DNA of 64,000 nt from Nitratireductor aquibiodomus NL21 = JCM 21793 (GTDB lineage: Bacteria > Pseudomonadota > Alphaproteobacteria > Rhizobiales > Rhizobiaceae). The position numbers were made by a program, and so were the translations under genes. Shown one piece after another: positions 57,083 to 64,000 of the stretch (the first letter of the stretch is position 1; every line of letters starts with the position of its first letter). A model generated the notes under the pieces. That model saw nothing but the letters and a program-made list of their open reading frames with translations, was not told the origin of the DNA and did no database searches. The stretch spans positions 43,367 through 107,366 of the forward strand of contig NZ_BAMP01000004.1 in assembly GCF_000615975.1 (NCBI RefSeq), read 5' to 3'.

Positions 57083-57358
57083 ATGAATGCTGAAGCCAGT
57101 TTGAGCGCAGACGAGATCGGCAAGACGATCCTGGAGAAGATCAAGACCCACGCGCAGGACGATGTCGAGACCATCACGCTCGATACGCCACTGGCCGACC
57201 TTGGCATTCATTCCCTCGAACTCACCGAGATCATTTTCGATGTCGAAGACGAGTTCAATATCGAGGTGGAGATGAACACCGCTGAAGCCTGGGAGAACAT
57301 GGAAACGGTCAAGGACATCGTTGCCGCCGTTCGTGAACTGGTGGACGCCAAGAAATAA
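57083..57358 (+). CDS. NodF-like acyl carrier protein
   Basis: A 91-residue acyl carrier protein. AGGAGA precedes the ATG at 57083. The 4'-phosphopantetheine serine is Ser44 in LGIHSLELTEIIFDVEDEF, with His in place of the usual Asp before it. The sequence IEVEMNTAEAWENMETVKDIVAAVRELV closely resembles NodF proteins of rhizobia, from memory. The stop (TAA) is directly followed by the ketosynthase ATG, so the two are coupled. This mirrors nodFE, yet no other nod genes are present. It may supply a specialised fatty acyl chain. Confidence 0.85.
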   Translation: MNAEASLSADEIGKTILEKIKTHAQDDVETITLDTPLADLGIHSLELTEIIFDVEDEFNIEVEMNTAEAWENMETVKDIVAAVRELVDAKK

Positions 57359-58573
57359 ATGACAGCGCCGCGCATCGTCATAACCGGCATCGGCGGCATT
57401 TGCGCGCTTGGAACCGACGCCCCGGCCATCTGGTCGGCCATGCGGGCCGGTCGTCCTGCCATCGGACCAATCACCACCGCAGCACTTCACGAACTGAAAG
57501 TGCGCATCGGTGCCGAGATCAAGGATTTGCCGGATCACGGGATCGACCGGAAACGGCTCGTGACCATGGACCGCTTCAGCCTTCTTGCGGCGATCTCCGC
57601 CCAGGAAGCGCTGAGCCAGTCGGGTTTTACGGTTGACGCATCGAACACGCACCGTGTGGGGGCCGTCGTCGGCACAGGCGTTTGCGGCTGGGAAGCCATC
57701 GAAGACAGCTATCGGGCCATTCTCCTTGAGGGGAAGCCGCGGACCGGAATTTTCACGGTGCCGCGTGTCATGCCGGGCGCTGCCGCCGGGCAGGTCAGCA
57801 TGACGCTTGGTCTGCGCGGGCCTGTTTTCGGCGCGACGTCTGCCTGTTCATCATCCAACCATGCAATATTGGCCGCTGCCGATCAGATCAGGCTCGGCCG
57901 GGCCGATGTCATGCTTGCCGGTGGTTCGGACGCGCCGCTGATCTACGGCATTCTAAAGGGATGGGAAGCGCTGCGGGTCCTTGCATCCGAGACCTGCCGG
58001 CCTTTCTCGGCCGACCGTAACGGGCTGGTGCTCGGCGAAGGCGCCGGCATTGCCGTTCTCGAAACGCTGGAACACGCAAAGGCGCGCGGTGCAACTATTC
58101 TGGCCGAGCTTGCCGGTGGTGGCATGTCCGCCGATGCCTCGGATATTGTGGCTCCAACAGTCGACGGGCCGGTGTCCGCCCTCAAGGCGTGTCTGGATGA
58201 AGCCGGCCTTTCGCCTGCCGATGTCGATTACATCAATGCGCATGGCACCGGCACCAAGGCCAACGACAAGATTGAAACGGAGGCGATCAGGCGCGTGTTC
58301 GGCGCGCATGCGGAGAAGCTCTCCGTGTCTTCGACCAAATCGATGCATGCGCATTGCCTGGGCGCATCCGGTGCGCTGGAACTGATCGCCTGCGTCATGG
58401 CGATCCGGGATGGCGTGGTGCCTCCCACGGCCGGTTACCGGGAGGCCGATCCCGACTGCGATCTGGACGTGACCCCAAATGAGGCGCGCAGGCGGGATGT
58501 GCGCGTGGCGCTCAGCAACGGGTTTGCGTTTGGCGGCACCAATGCGGTGATCGCTGTCAGAGCGATGGAGTAG
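57359..58573 (+). CDS. NodE-like beta-ketoacyl-ACP synthase
   Basis: A 404-residue condensing enzyme of the KAS I/II type. The catalytic triad is Cys163 in [12 protein letters not shown], His295 in [13 protein letters not shown] and His332 in [12 protein letters not shown], where Ala replaces the Gly usual before that histidine. The start [25 protein letters not shown] resembles NodE and FabF. The gene begins at the base after the ACP stop, so the pair should work together to elongate an acyl chain on that carrier. No dehydratase, reductase or acyltransferase gene is adjacent, so the pair would rely on the general fatty-acid enzymes. The product is unknown. Confidence 0.9.
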   Translation: MTAPRIVITGIGGICALGTDAPAIWSAMRAGRPAIGPITTAALHELKVRIGAEIKDLPDHGIDRKRLVTMDRFSLLAAISAQEALSQSGFTVDASNTHRVGAVVGTGVCGWEAIEDSYRAILLEGKPRTGIFTVPRVMPGAAAGQVSMTLGLRGPVFGATSACSSSNHAILAAADQIRLGRADVMLAGGSDAPLIYGILKGWEALRVLASETCRPFSADRNGLVLGEGAGIAVLETLEHAKARGATILAELAGGGMSADASDIVAPTVDGPVSALKACLDEAGLSPADVDYINAHGTGTKANDKIETEAIRRVFGAHAEKLSVSSTKSMHAHCLGASGALELIACVMAIRDGVVPPTAGYREADPDCDLDVTPNEARRRDVRVALSNGFAFGGTNAVIAVRAME

Positions 58574-58711
58574 CCCCGCAAAAGCGACGCCGGGGTTGCC
58601 TTCATAAACCTGATAATCTAAATCCACATTATTTGATGGCCGTCAATGGCCGCAGGTCGATCGCATGTTTTCTGCGGTCGATGATCTGGATTGGACGAGA
58701 GGGGAAGTCAC

Positions 58712-59968
58712 ATGAAGCGTCGTTTACTCATCGGTACCGCACTCGCAGCCGTCATGGCATCGCCGGCTGTTGCAGCCGAGCCGCAGGAGGTGGTTTCCAC
58801 CTATGCAGACATTGCGCTGGCCACCTATGAAGACAGCCTGAAGACCGCGAAGACGCTGCGCGAAGCGGTGAACCGGCTGGTGGAGGCGCCGTCTGAAGAA
58901 ACGATGGCAGCCGCCCGTGAAGCCTGGCTCGCGGCGCGTGTTCCTTACCAGCAGAGCGAGGCTTATCGCTTTGGCAACGCGATTGTCGATGAATGGGAAG
59001 GCAAGGTGAACGCCTGGCCGCTCGATGAGGGCCTGATCGACTATGTCGACGCGAGCTACGGCACGGAATCCGATGCCAACGAATTCTACACGGTCAATGT
59101 GGTCGCCAACGACAAGGTGAGCGCCGGCGGTACGGAGATCGATGTCTCCGAGATCACGCCCGAGGTGATCCAGTCGCTTCACGAGGCTGGCGGCATCGAG
59201 GCGAATGTGGCCACGGGCTACCACGCCATCGAGTTTCTCCTCTGGGGGCAGGATCTCAACGGAACGGATGCTGGCGCCGGCGCGCGCTCCCACACCGATT
59301 TCGATGCGGACAACTGCACCGGCGACAATTGCGACCGTCGTGGACAGTATCTTCAGGCCGCTGCCGACCTCCTGGTCACCGATCTGGAAGAGATGGTGGC
59401 CAACTGGCAGACCGATGGCGAGGCGCGCGCGGAGGTGACGGCTGACCCGAAGGCCGGCCTGACCGCCATGCTGACGGGCCTTGGATCGCTTTCCTATGGC
59501 GAACTGGCAGGCGAGCGCATGAAGCTGGGCCTGCTTCTGAACGATCCCGAAGAGGAGCATGACTGCTTCTCCGACAACACCCACAACAGCCACTATTATG
59601 ATCTCGTCGGTATCCGGAATGTCTATTTCGGTTCCTATGAGCGTGTCGATGGGTCCAAGGTTGAGGGTCCGAGCCTTGCCGACCTGGTGTCCGAGAAGGA
59701 CCCGGCGCTCGCCGAAGAGGTGAAGGCGAAGCTCGACACCACGCTGGAGGCGATGACGGCTTTGAAGGAACGCGCCGAGGGCGGCGAAGCCTATGACCAG
59801 ATGATCGGTCAGGGGAACGAGGAAGGCAATGCGGTCGTGCAGGCAGCCATTGACGGGCTTGTCGACCAGACCCGCTCGCTGGAGCGCGTGATTGTTGCAC
59901 TCGACCTTTCCGGTATCGAACTCGAAGGCTCTGACAGCCTCGATAACCCCGACGCCGTTTTTGAGTGA
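58712..59968 (+). CDS. Imelysin-family (IrpA-like) periplasmic iron-related protein
   Basis: A 418-residue exported protein. The ATG at 58712 starts a signal peptide (MKRRLLIGTALAAVMASPAVAAEP). Imelysin features are AAREAWLAARVPYQQSEAYRFGNAIVDEWEGKVNAWPLDEGLIDYV, the GxHxxE-type motif GYHAIEFLLWGQDL and DCFSDNTHNSHYYDLVGIRNVYFG. These proteins are associated with iron uptake, and many are followed by a di-haem oxidoreductase and a second imelysin gene. Here only the di-haem gene follows. It is not a peptidase, despite older names. Iron control is likely, but I saw no clear RirA or Irr box. Confidence 0.92.
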   Translation: MKRRLLIGTALAAVMASPAVAAEPQEVVSTYADIALATYEDSLKTAKTLREAVNRLVEAPSEETMAAAREAWLAARVPYQQSEAYRFGNAIVDEWEGKVNAWPLDEGLIDYVDASYGTESDANEFYTVNVVANDKVSAGGTEIDVSEITPEVIQSLHEAGGIEANVATGYHAIEFLLWGQDLNGTDAGAGARSHTDFDADNCTGDNCDRRGQYLQAAADLLVTDLEEMVANWQTDGEARAEVTADPKAGLTAMLTGLGSLSYGELAGERMKLGLLLNDPEEEHDCFSDNTHNSHYYDLVGIRNVYFGSYERVDGSKVEGPSLADLVSEKDPALAEEVKAKLDTTLEAMTALKERAEGGEAYDQMIGQGNEEGNAVVQAAIDGLVDQTRSLERVIVALDLSGIELEGSDSLDNPDAVFE

Positions 59969-59979
59969 GATCAATTCTG

Positions 59980-60004
59980 CACCGGGCCGCTTGTCGGCCC
60001 GGTG
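59980..60004 (+). terminator. Hairpin between the imelysin and di-haem oxidoreductase genes
   Basis: CACCGGGCCG (59980-59989) and CGGCCCGGTG (59995-60004) form a perfect 10-bp stem without a T-run. It may attenuate transcription into the next gene or protect the upstream message. Confidence 0.55.
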
Positions 60005-60026
60005 TCCGTTTGTATAGACCCTTTCC

Positions 60027-61547
60027 ATGAACGCTTCTGTCCGCGCCGCGCTTCTGAGTGGCCTGATTTCTCTCGTGACGCTATCCGTTCAGGCGGACAG
60101 TCTGTCCCCTGGTTCCCGCGAAGATCTGAGCGAGAAGGATCGCAGGCGGGTGGAAAAGGTGACCCGGCCTGCGACCACTTTCGACAAGCCGGAACGTTTC
60201 GAGCGCATGTCTGCAGGCGCGACAACGTCGACGAAGCTGATCAATGCGGACGCGTTCTCGCACTCTTCCGCCAATCTGGAATTTGCCGAACTGGAGCGCT
60301 TCCTGCTCGGCAACGGTCTTTTCCGCAAGGACTGGGTTTCCTCGCCGTCGTCAACACAGGCTTCTGACGGTCTTGGACCGCTGTTCAACGCGCGGGCCTG
60401 CCAGTCGTGCCATATCAAGGACGGGCGCGGTCATGCGCCGGCGAGGCCGGAGGATTCGGCGGTGTCGCTGCTCGTGCGCCTGTCCGTTCCAGCGAACAGG
60501 GAACAGGAAGCGGCGATTGCAGACGGTCGTTTGGCGGCGGCACCTGACCCTGTCTACGGGCTGCAGCTTCAGGACCATGCGGTGGCCGGGCTCAATCCCG
60601 AGGGCCGTGTCGCGATTACCTATGAGGACGTGCCGGTGGCGCTTTCCGGGGGCGAGACGGTCACACTGCGCAAGCCGACGCTTCGGGTCGCCGAACCCGG
60701 TTTCGGCCCGATGCGCGATGATCTGATGATGTCGGCGCGCGTCGCGCCGCCGATGATCGGGCTCGGTCTTCTGGAAAGCGTGCACGAGGCCGACATTGTC
60801 GCCTGGGCCGACCCCGACGATGAAGATGGCGACGGTATTTCCGGACGCGCGGCAAGGGTGCGCGACGTGGAGGGCCAATGGAAGCTTGGCCGCTTTGGCT
60901 GGAAGGCCATCGCGCCCACCATCGCCGAACAGACGGCAGGCGCGTTTTCCGGCGATATGGGGCTTTCGACCCCGCTTGCGCCGGACCATTGGGGTGACTG
61001 CACCGCGGTGCAGACCGAATGCCGGGCCCTGCCGCATGGCGCGCAGGAGCGACTGGGCGCCGAGGAAGTGCCGGAAGACCTGTTGAACCTCGTGACTTTC
61101 TATTCGAGCCACCTCGCGGTGCCCGTGCGGCGTGACGTGGATGACTCTGCGGTGCTTGCCGGGAAGAAGGTCTTTTACGACAGTGGCTGTGCCTCGTGCC
61201 ATCGGCCGAAATATGTGACCCGGCGCGATGTGGACGATCCGGCCCTGCGCTTCCAGCTGATCTGGCCGTATACCGACATGCTGCTGCATGACATGGGCGA
61301 GGGGCTGGCCGATGGTCGCGGCGAGGGGCTTGCCGATGGCTATGAATGGCGCACGCCGCCGCTCTGGGGGATCGGCCTTACCGCGACGGTGAATGCGGAA
61401 GCGACCTTCCTGCATGACGGTCGTGCGCGGACGCTGCTTGAGGCCGTTCTCTGGCACGGCGGAGAGGCGCAGGCGGCGCGTGATCGCGTGGTCGACATGG
61501 CAAAGCAGGATCGGGACAATCTGATCCGTTTCCTGGAATCGCTTTAA
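60027..61547 (+). CDS. Di-haem oxidoreductase-like (thiol oxidoreductase) cytochrome c
   Basis: A 506-residue exported c-type cytochrome. The signal peptide is NASVRAALLSGLISLVTLSVQAD. Two haem c sites are visible: Cys125-Gln-Ser-Cys-His129 (ARACQSCHIKDGRGH) and CASCHRPKY near residue 390. The middle segment GLGLLESVHEADIVAWADPDDEDGDGISGRA and the end LWGIGLTATVNAEATFLHDGRARTLLEAVLWHGGEA define the DHOR family. It follows the imelysin gene, as in rhizobial iron-uptake operons. Its last bases overlap the convergent GntR gene by 4 bases, and the usual second imelysin and DUF1513 genes are missing. Confidence 0.92.
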   Translation: MNASVRAALLSGLISLVTLSVQADSLSPGSREDLSEKDRRRVEKVTRPATTFDKPERFERMSAGATTSTKLINADAFSHSSANLEFAELERFLLGNGLFRKDWVSSPSSTQASDGLGPLFNARACQSCHIKDGRGHAPARPEDSAVSLLVRLSVPANREQEAAIADGRLAAAPDPVYGLQLQDHAVAGLNPEGRVAITYEDVPVALSGGETVTLRKPTLRVAEPGFGPMRDDLMMSARVAPPMIGLGLLESVHEADIVAWADPDDEDGDGISGRAARVRDVEGQWKLGRFGWKAIAPTIAEQTAGAFSGDMGLSTPLAPDHWGDCTAVQTECRALPHGAQERLGAEEVPEDLLNLVTFYSSHLAVPVRRDVDDSAVLAGKKVFYDSGCASCHRPKYVTRRDVDDPALRFQLIWPYTDMLLHDMGEGLADGRGEGLADGYEWRTPPLWGIGLTATVNAEATFLHDGRARTLLEAVLWHGGEAQAARDRVVDMAKQDRDNLIRFLESL

Positions 61548-62335
61548 GTTTCCCGGTGCAGATTGAGTTCGGCGACGAAGTCGAACCGGTCGCCTTTGAA
61601 GTGGGAACGGGTGAACTCCACCACGCGCCCTTCGACCGTGCGCGATATGCGTTCCAGAAAAAGGGCGGGCTCTCCGGCCTCGGCTTCGAGAAGGCGCGCT
61701 TCGAACTCCGGCAGGGCACATGCGCGCATGCGCTGCAGCGCCTTGTGCGGCCGCGCCCCGGCTGATGCCATGGACTCGTAGAGCGAGGTCCCCAGGGCTG
61801 AAAGGTCCGGCAGAAGGTCTGCCGGCACGATGGCCAGTTCGACCGCAAGCGGCAGGGCATCGGCAAGCCGCAGACGATGCAGCCGCAGCACGCGGTCGCC
61901 GGGCGAGAGACCGAGCGTCATGGCCTCCTGCGCCGAAGGGCTTGCATATTCGCGTGCCAGCCAGCGCGTTTCGGGCTTCCGACCATAGGAAAGCATGTCC
62001 TCGGTGAAGCTGGTGATCGCCGCCAGTGGCTGCTCGAAACGCTCGACCGGTGCGAGAACATAGGTGCCCGAGCCCCGGCGCTGTTCCAGCACACCCTCGC
62101 GCACCAGGAGCTCAATGCCGCGCCGCACGGTGACGCGCGAGAGTCCGGTCATCCCGGCCAAGAGGCGCTCCGACGGCAATGCGGCTCCGGTGCCCAGAGC
62201 ATCGGTCTCGATCAGAAGCCGCAGCGCATTGGCGAGCCGGATGTAGCGCGGCGTCGCGTCGGCGGCATCGATTTCGATGCTCCGGGCGAGGAGTGCGCCG
62301 AGATCTTCCCTCGTTTCTGGAAGGGTATCTGTCAT
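61544..62335 (-). CDS. GntR-family (UTRA) regulator of the amino-sugar locus
   Basis: A 263-residue regulator. The winged helix (RYIRLANALRLLIETDALGTGAALPSERLLAGMTGLSRVTVRRGIELLVREGVLEQRRGSGTYVLAP) is followed by a UTRA effector domain (LSYGRKPETRWLAREYASPSAQEAMTLGLSPGDRVLRLHRLRLADALPLAVELAIVPADLLPDL). This is the HutC/NagR-type layout that often binds GlcN-6-P or GlcNAc-6-P. It is divergent from murQ and the SIS-domain gene, the likely targets. TGGTATTTA motifs lie in the shared promoter. The frame is intact. Confidence 0.9.
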   Translation of the reverse strand: MTDTLPETREDLGALLARSIEIDAADATPRYIRLANALRLLIETDALGTGAALPSERLLAGMTGLSRVTVRRGIELLVREGVLEQRRGSGTYVLAPVERFEQPLAAITSFTEDMLSYGRKPETRWLAREYASPSAQEAMTLGLSPGDRVLRLHRLRLADALPLAVELAIVPADLLPDLSALGTSLYESMASAGARPHKALQRMRACALPEFEARLLEAEAGEPALFLERISRTVEGRVVEFTRSHFKGDRFDFVAELNLHRET

Positions 62336-62363
62336 CGATTTGGCGGGCTCATCATCGTAGAAA

Positions 62364-62548
62364 TGGTATTTATCTTATAAGTCCAATTATGGATTCTACG
62401 GAAACCCAATGCAAGCGGATTTGACCGGAAGCGCGCTGTCTTATTTCTGAAACAGGCAGATATAATGGTTGCGCGTAAATTCTGTTCAGGGGAATGGATT
62501 TTTGCAAGGATGCCTGATAAATCATTTGGTATTTAATTGGTCTATCAA
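62364..62548. promoter_or_regulatory. Candidate GntR operators between the regulator and murQ
   Basis: TGGTATTTA occurs at 62364-62372 and again at 62527-62535; the second is followed by TTGGTCTATCAA (62537-62548). GntR/UTRA regulators of amino-sugar genes are known to bind TGGTCTANACCA-like sites. The two copies flank the divergent promoter. Confidence 0.5.
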
Positions 62549-62579
62549 AGACGGTCAGACCGCAACCAGAGAGCCGGCC

Positions 62580-63469
62580 ATGACAACAGCGACAGAAACA
62601 GCAAGCCAGGCGTATCGTGACATTGAGCGGTTTTCGACCGCGGATATGCTGAGCGCCATGCTTGATGGTCAGCGGGCCGCGGTGGATGCGGCCGCTGCGG
62701 CACTCCCGGCGCTGGAAGAGGCTGTCGAAGCGGCGGCGAAGCGCCTGACGAGCCCGGAGAGCCGACTCATCTATGTGGGCGCCGGCACATCGGGCCGTGT
62801 GGCCATGCTGGATGCGGTCGAGCTTTATCCCACGTTTGGCTGGCCGGAGGAGCGCAGCCTTTTTCTGCTCGCCGGCGGCAGCATCAGTGTGGCTGAAGCG
62901 CGCGAAAGTGCCGAGGACGACACGGATGCGGGCAGAGCCGAGATCGACGCCGTCAACTGTGGTCCTCAGGACGTGGTCGTCGGGCTCGCCGCGAGCGGAA
63001 GCACGCCCTATACGCTGGCCGCAATCGAGGCCGCGAAGGCGCGCGGGGCGCTGACCATCGGCATCGCCAACAATCCCGGCAGCGCGCTTCTTGAGAGCGC
63101 TGATTGTGCGGTGCTTCTGGAAACGGGCGCGGAGGTGCTTGCCGGCTCCACGCGCATGGCGGCCGGCACCAGCCAGAAGATCGCGATGAACCTTTTTTCC
63201 ACGGCGGTCATGATGCGGCTGGGCAAGGTTTATCGCGGCCGCATGGTGGACATGAAGCCCTCCAACAGGAAGCTGGTGCGCCGCGCTGTCGAGATGCTGA
63301 TGCAGGTTGCCGACTGCGACGAGGCTTCGGCGCGGAGGGCGCTCGAGGAGACGGAATTCCACGTCAAGCCGGCAGTGCTCGTCCTGCGTGCCTTTCGGCG
63401 GGGGAGGCGAAGGCCGCCCTCGATCGCAATGGCGACGACCTGCACCGTGCGCTTGCCGAACTTGGCTGA
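62580..63469 (+). CDS. murQ: N-acetylmuramic acid 6-phosphate etherase (frame broken near the 3' end)
   Basis: MurQ cleaves the lactyl ether of MurNAc-6-phosphate to give GlcNAc-6-phosphate, so it recycles peptidoglycan. From 62580 the protein reads MTTATETASQAYRDIERFSTADMLSAML, with the SIS-domain site RLIYVGAGTSGRVAMLDAVELYPTFGWP and GLAASGSTPYTLAAIEAAKARGALTIGIANNPGS, then GSTRMAAGTSQKIAMNLFSTAVMMRLGKVYRGRMVDMKPSNRKL. After AVLVLRA the frame shifts. One missing C near 63391 restores LSAGEAKAALDRNGDDLHRALAELG with a stop at 63467-63469, about 296 residues. As given, the open frame happens to continue into the next gene. Confidence 0.92.
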
Positions 63470-63509
63470 ATGGTCCCACATTTACCTACGAACCCACGGA
63501 AAGACTGAC

Positions 63510-64000
63510 ATGACTGACACGCCTTCCCTGATGTTTCAGGAAACCGCCGAGGCTGCCGAGGCGGTAGAGCGGCTTTTTGCGCAAGAGGCAAAGACCTTCG
63601 CCGAACTTGGCCGGGTGATTGCCGAGCGCGGACCCGCCGTGGTGAGCATGTCGGCGCGGGGCTCGTCGGATCATGCCGCGAGCTTCTTCAAATATCTGTT
63701 CGAGATCCACACGGGCATTCCCGTGGCCTCCATCGGCCCTTCGGTGGCGTCCGTCTATGACGCGTCGCTAAAACTGGAGCGCGCGCTTCACATCACGATT
63801 TCCCAATCCGGCGGGAGTCCTGACATCGTTGCCGCGCAGGCATCGGCCAAGAAGGGCGGCGCGGTGACGCTCGCTGTGGTCAACGTGGCCGACAGCCCGC
63901 TTGCGAAGGCGGCCGACATCGTCTTGCCGATCCATGCCGGACCGGAGCGGAGCGTCGCGGCGACCAAGAGCTTCATCGCGTCCGCAGCGGCACTTGCCGG
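63510..64000 (+). CDS. SIS-domain glucosamine-6-phosphate deaminase/isomerase-like protein, 3'-truncated by the window edge
   Basis: The N-terminal 163 residues are visible. MTDTPSLMFQETAEAAEAVERLFAQEAKTFAELGRVI and VVSMSARGSSDHAASFFKYLFE, then HITISQSGGSPDIVAAQASAKKGGAVTLAVVNVADSPLAKAADIVLPIHAGPERSVAATKSF, match the SIS domain of GlmS-like isomerases without the glutaminase part. Such proteins (NagB-II/AgaS group) release ammonia from GlcN-6-P. It follows murQ on the same strand, 40 bases on, and with GntR forms a cell-wall amino-sugar recycling locus. The remainder is outside the window. Confidence 0.88.
   Translation, partial: MTDTPSLMFQETAEAAEAVERLFAQEAKTFAELGRVIAERGPAVVSMSARGSSDHAASFFKYLFEIHTGIPVASIGPSVASVYDASLKLERALHITISQSGGSPDIVAAQASAKKGGAVTLAVVNVADSPLAKAADIVLPIHAGPERSVAATKSFIASAAALA

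Noticed and set aside
58574..58711. RirA box upstream of the imelysin gene (TGATAATCTAAATCC)
   Set aside because: The second half is TCC rather than TCA, so it misses the TGA-N9-TCA rule.
1..64000. Insertion sequences, prophage, CRISPR arrays, tRNA or rRNA genes
   Set aside because: No transposase, integrase, phage structural gene, regularly spaced repeat or tRNA-like fold was recognised.

Overview
The window looks like chromosomal DNA of an alphaproteobacterium of the order Hyphomicrobiales (Rhizobiales), most likely a Phyllobacteriaceae-type genome. This rests on high GC content, the cpoB-tilS-ftsH-glmM block, a Mur-type Fur regulator divergent from sitABCD, RopB/Omp25-like barrel proteins preceded by CtrA-type TTAA-N7-TTAA boxes, a RirA-type TGA-N9-TCA box at a siderophore receptor, and rhizobial palindromic intergenic repeats. 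No phage, transposase, CRISPR array, tRNA or rRNA was seen.

Layout: 0-2 kb, end of parB convergent with holA. 2.3-7.5 kb, a catabolic cluster: isatin hydrolase-like cyclase, MarR regulator, and an indolepyruvate-oxidoreductase-like pair. 7.7-15.2 kb, argG, a lytic transglycosylase, an SH3 protein, ffh, chorismate mutase, a GNAT protein, rpsP and an orphan PemK/MazF-like toxin. 15.5-19 kb, asd, leuB, a RidA protein and leuD on the minus strand. 19.3-29.8 kb, a CitE-like lyase, small proteins, cpoB-tilS-ftsH-glmM and two outer-membrane barrels. 29.9-41 kb, polA, a siderophore MFS/TonB pair, then mur and sitABCD. 41-55.6 kb, a long minus-strand operon with a branched-chain-type ABC transporter, tryptophan 2,3-dioxygenase, aminobenzoate-CoA ligase, beta-oxidation enzymes, a second MarR and a fused monooxygenase/Old-Yellow-Enzyme protein, divergent from a kynurenine formamidase-like hydrolase. 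55.7-64 kb, a lyxose isomerase-like protein, a NodF/NodE-like ACP and ketosynthase pair, an imelysin plus di-haem oxidoreductase pair, and an amino-sugar locus (GntR, murQ, SIS protein).

The most interesting theme is anthraniloyl-CoA (2-aminobenzoyl-CoA). The 41-55 kb operon has the parts of the aerobic aminobenzoyl-CoA pathway fed from tryptophan (kynureninase was not found here). The 2.3-7.5 kb cluster could feed the same intermediate from isatin: isatin hydrolase makes isatinate (2-aminophenylglyoxylate), an aryl-2-oxo acid that an IorAB-type enzyme could decarboxylate oxidatively to anthraniloyl-CoA. The last step is inference.

Caution for users: thirteen genes on both strands carry one frameshift each, and in every case the distance from start codon to the restored stop is 3n+2 bases, as expected if exactly one base is missing. 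They include polA, ftsH, argG and leuB. Sequencing or assembly error is the simplest explanation, so these genes are annotated over their full restored span.
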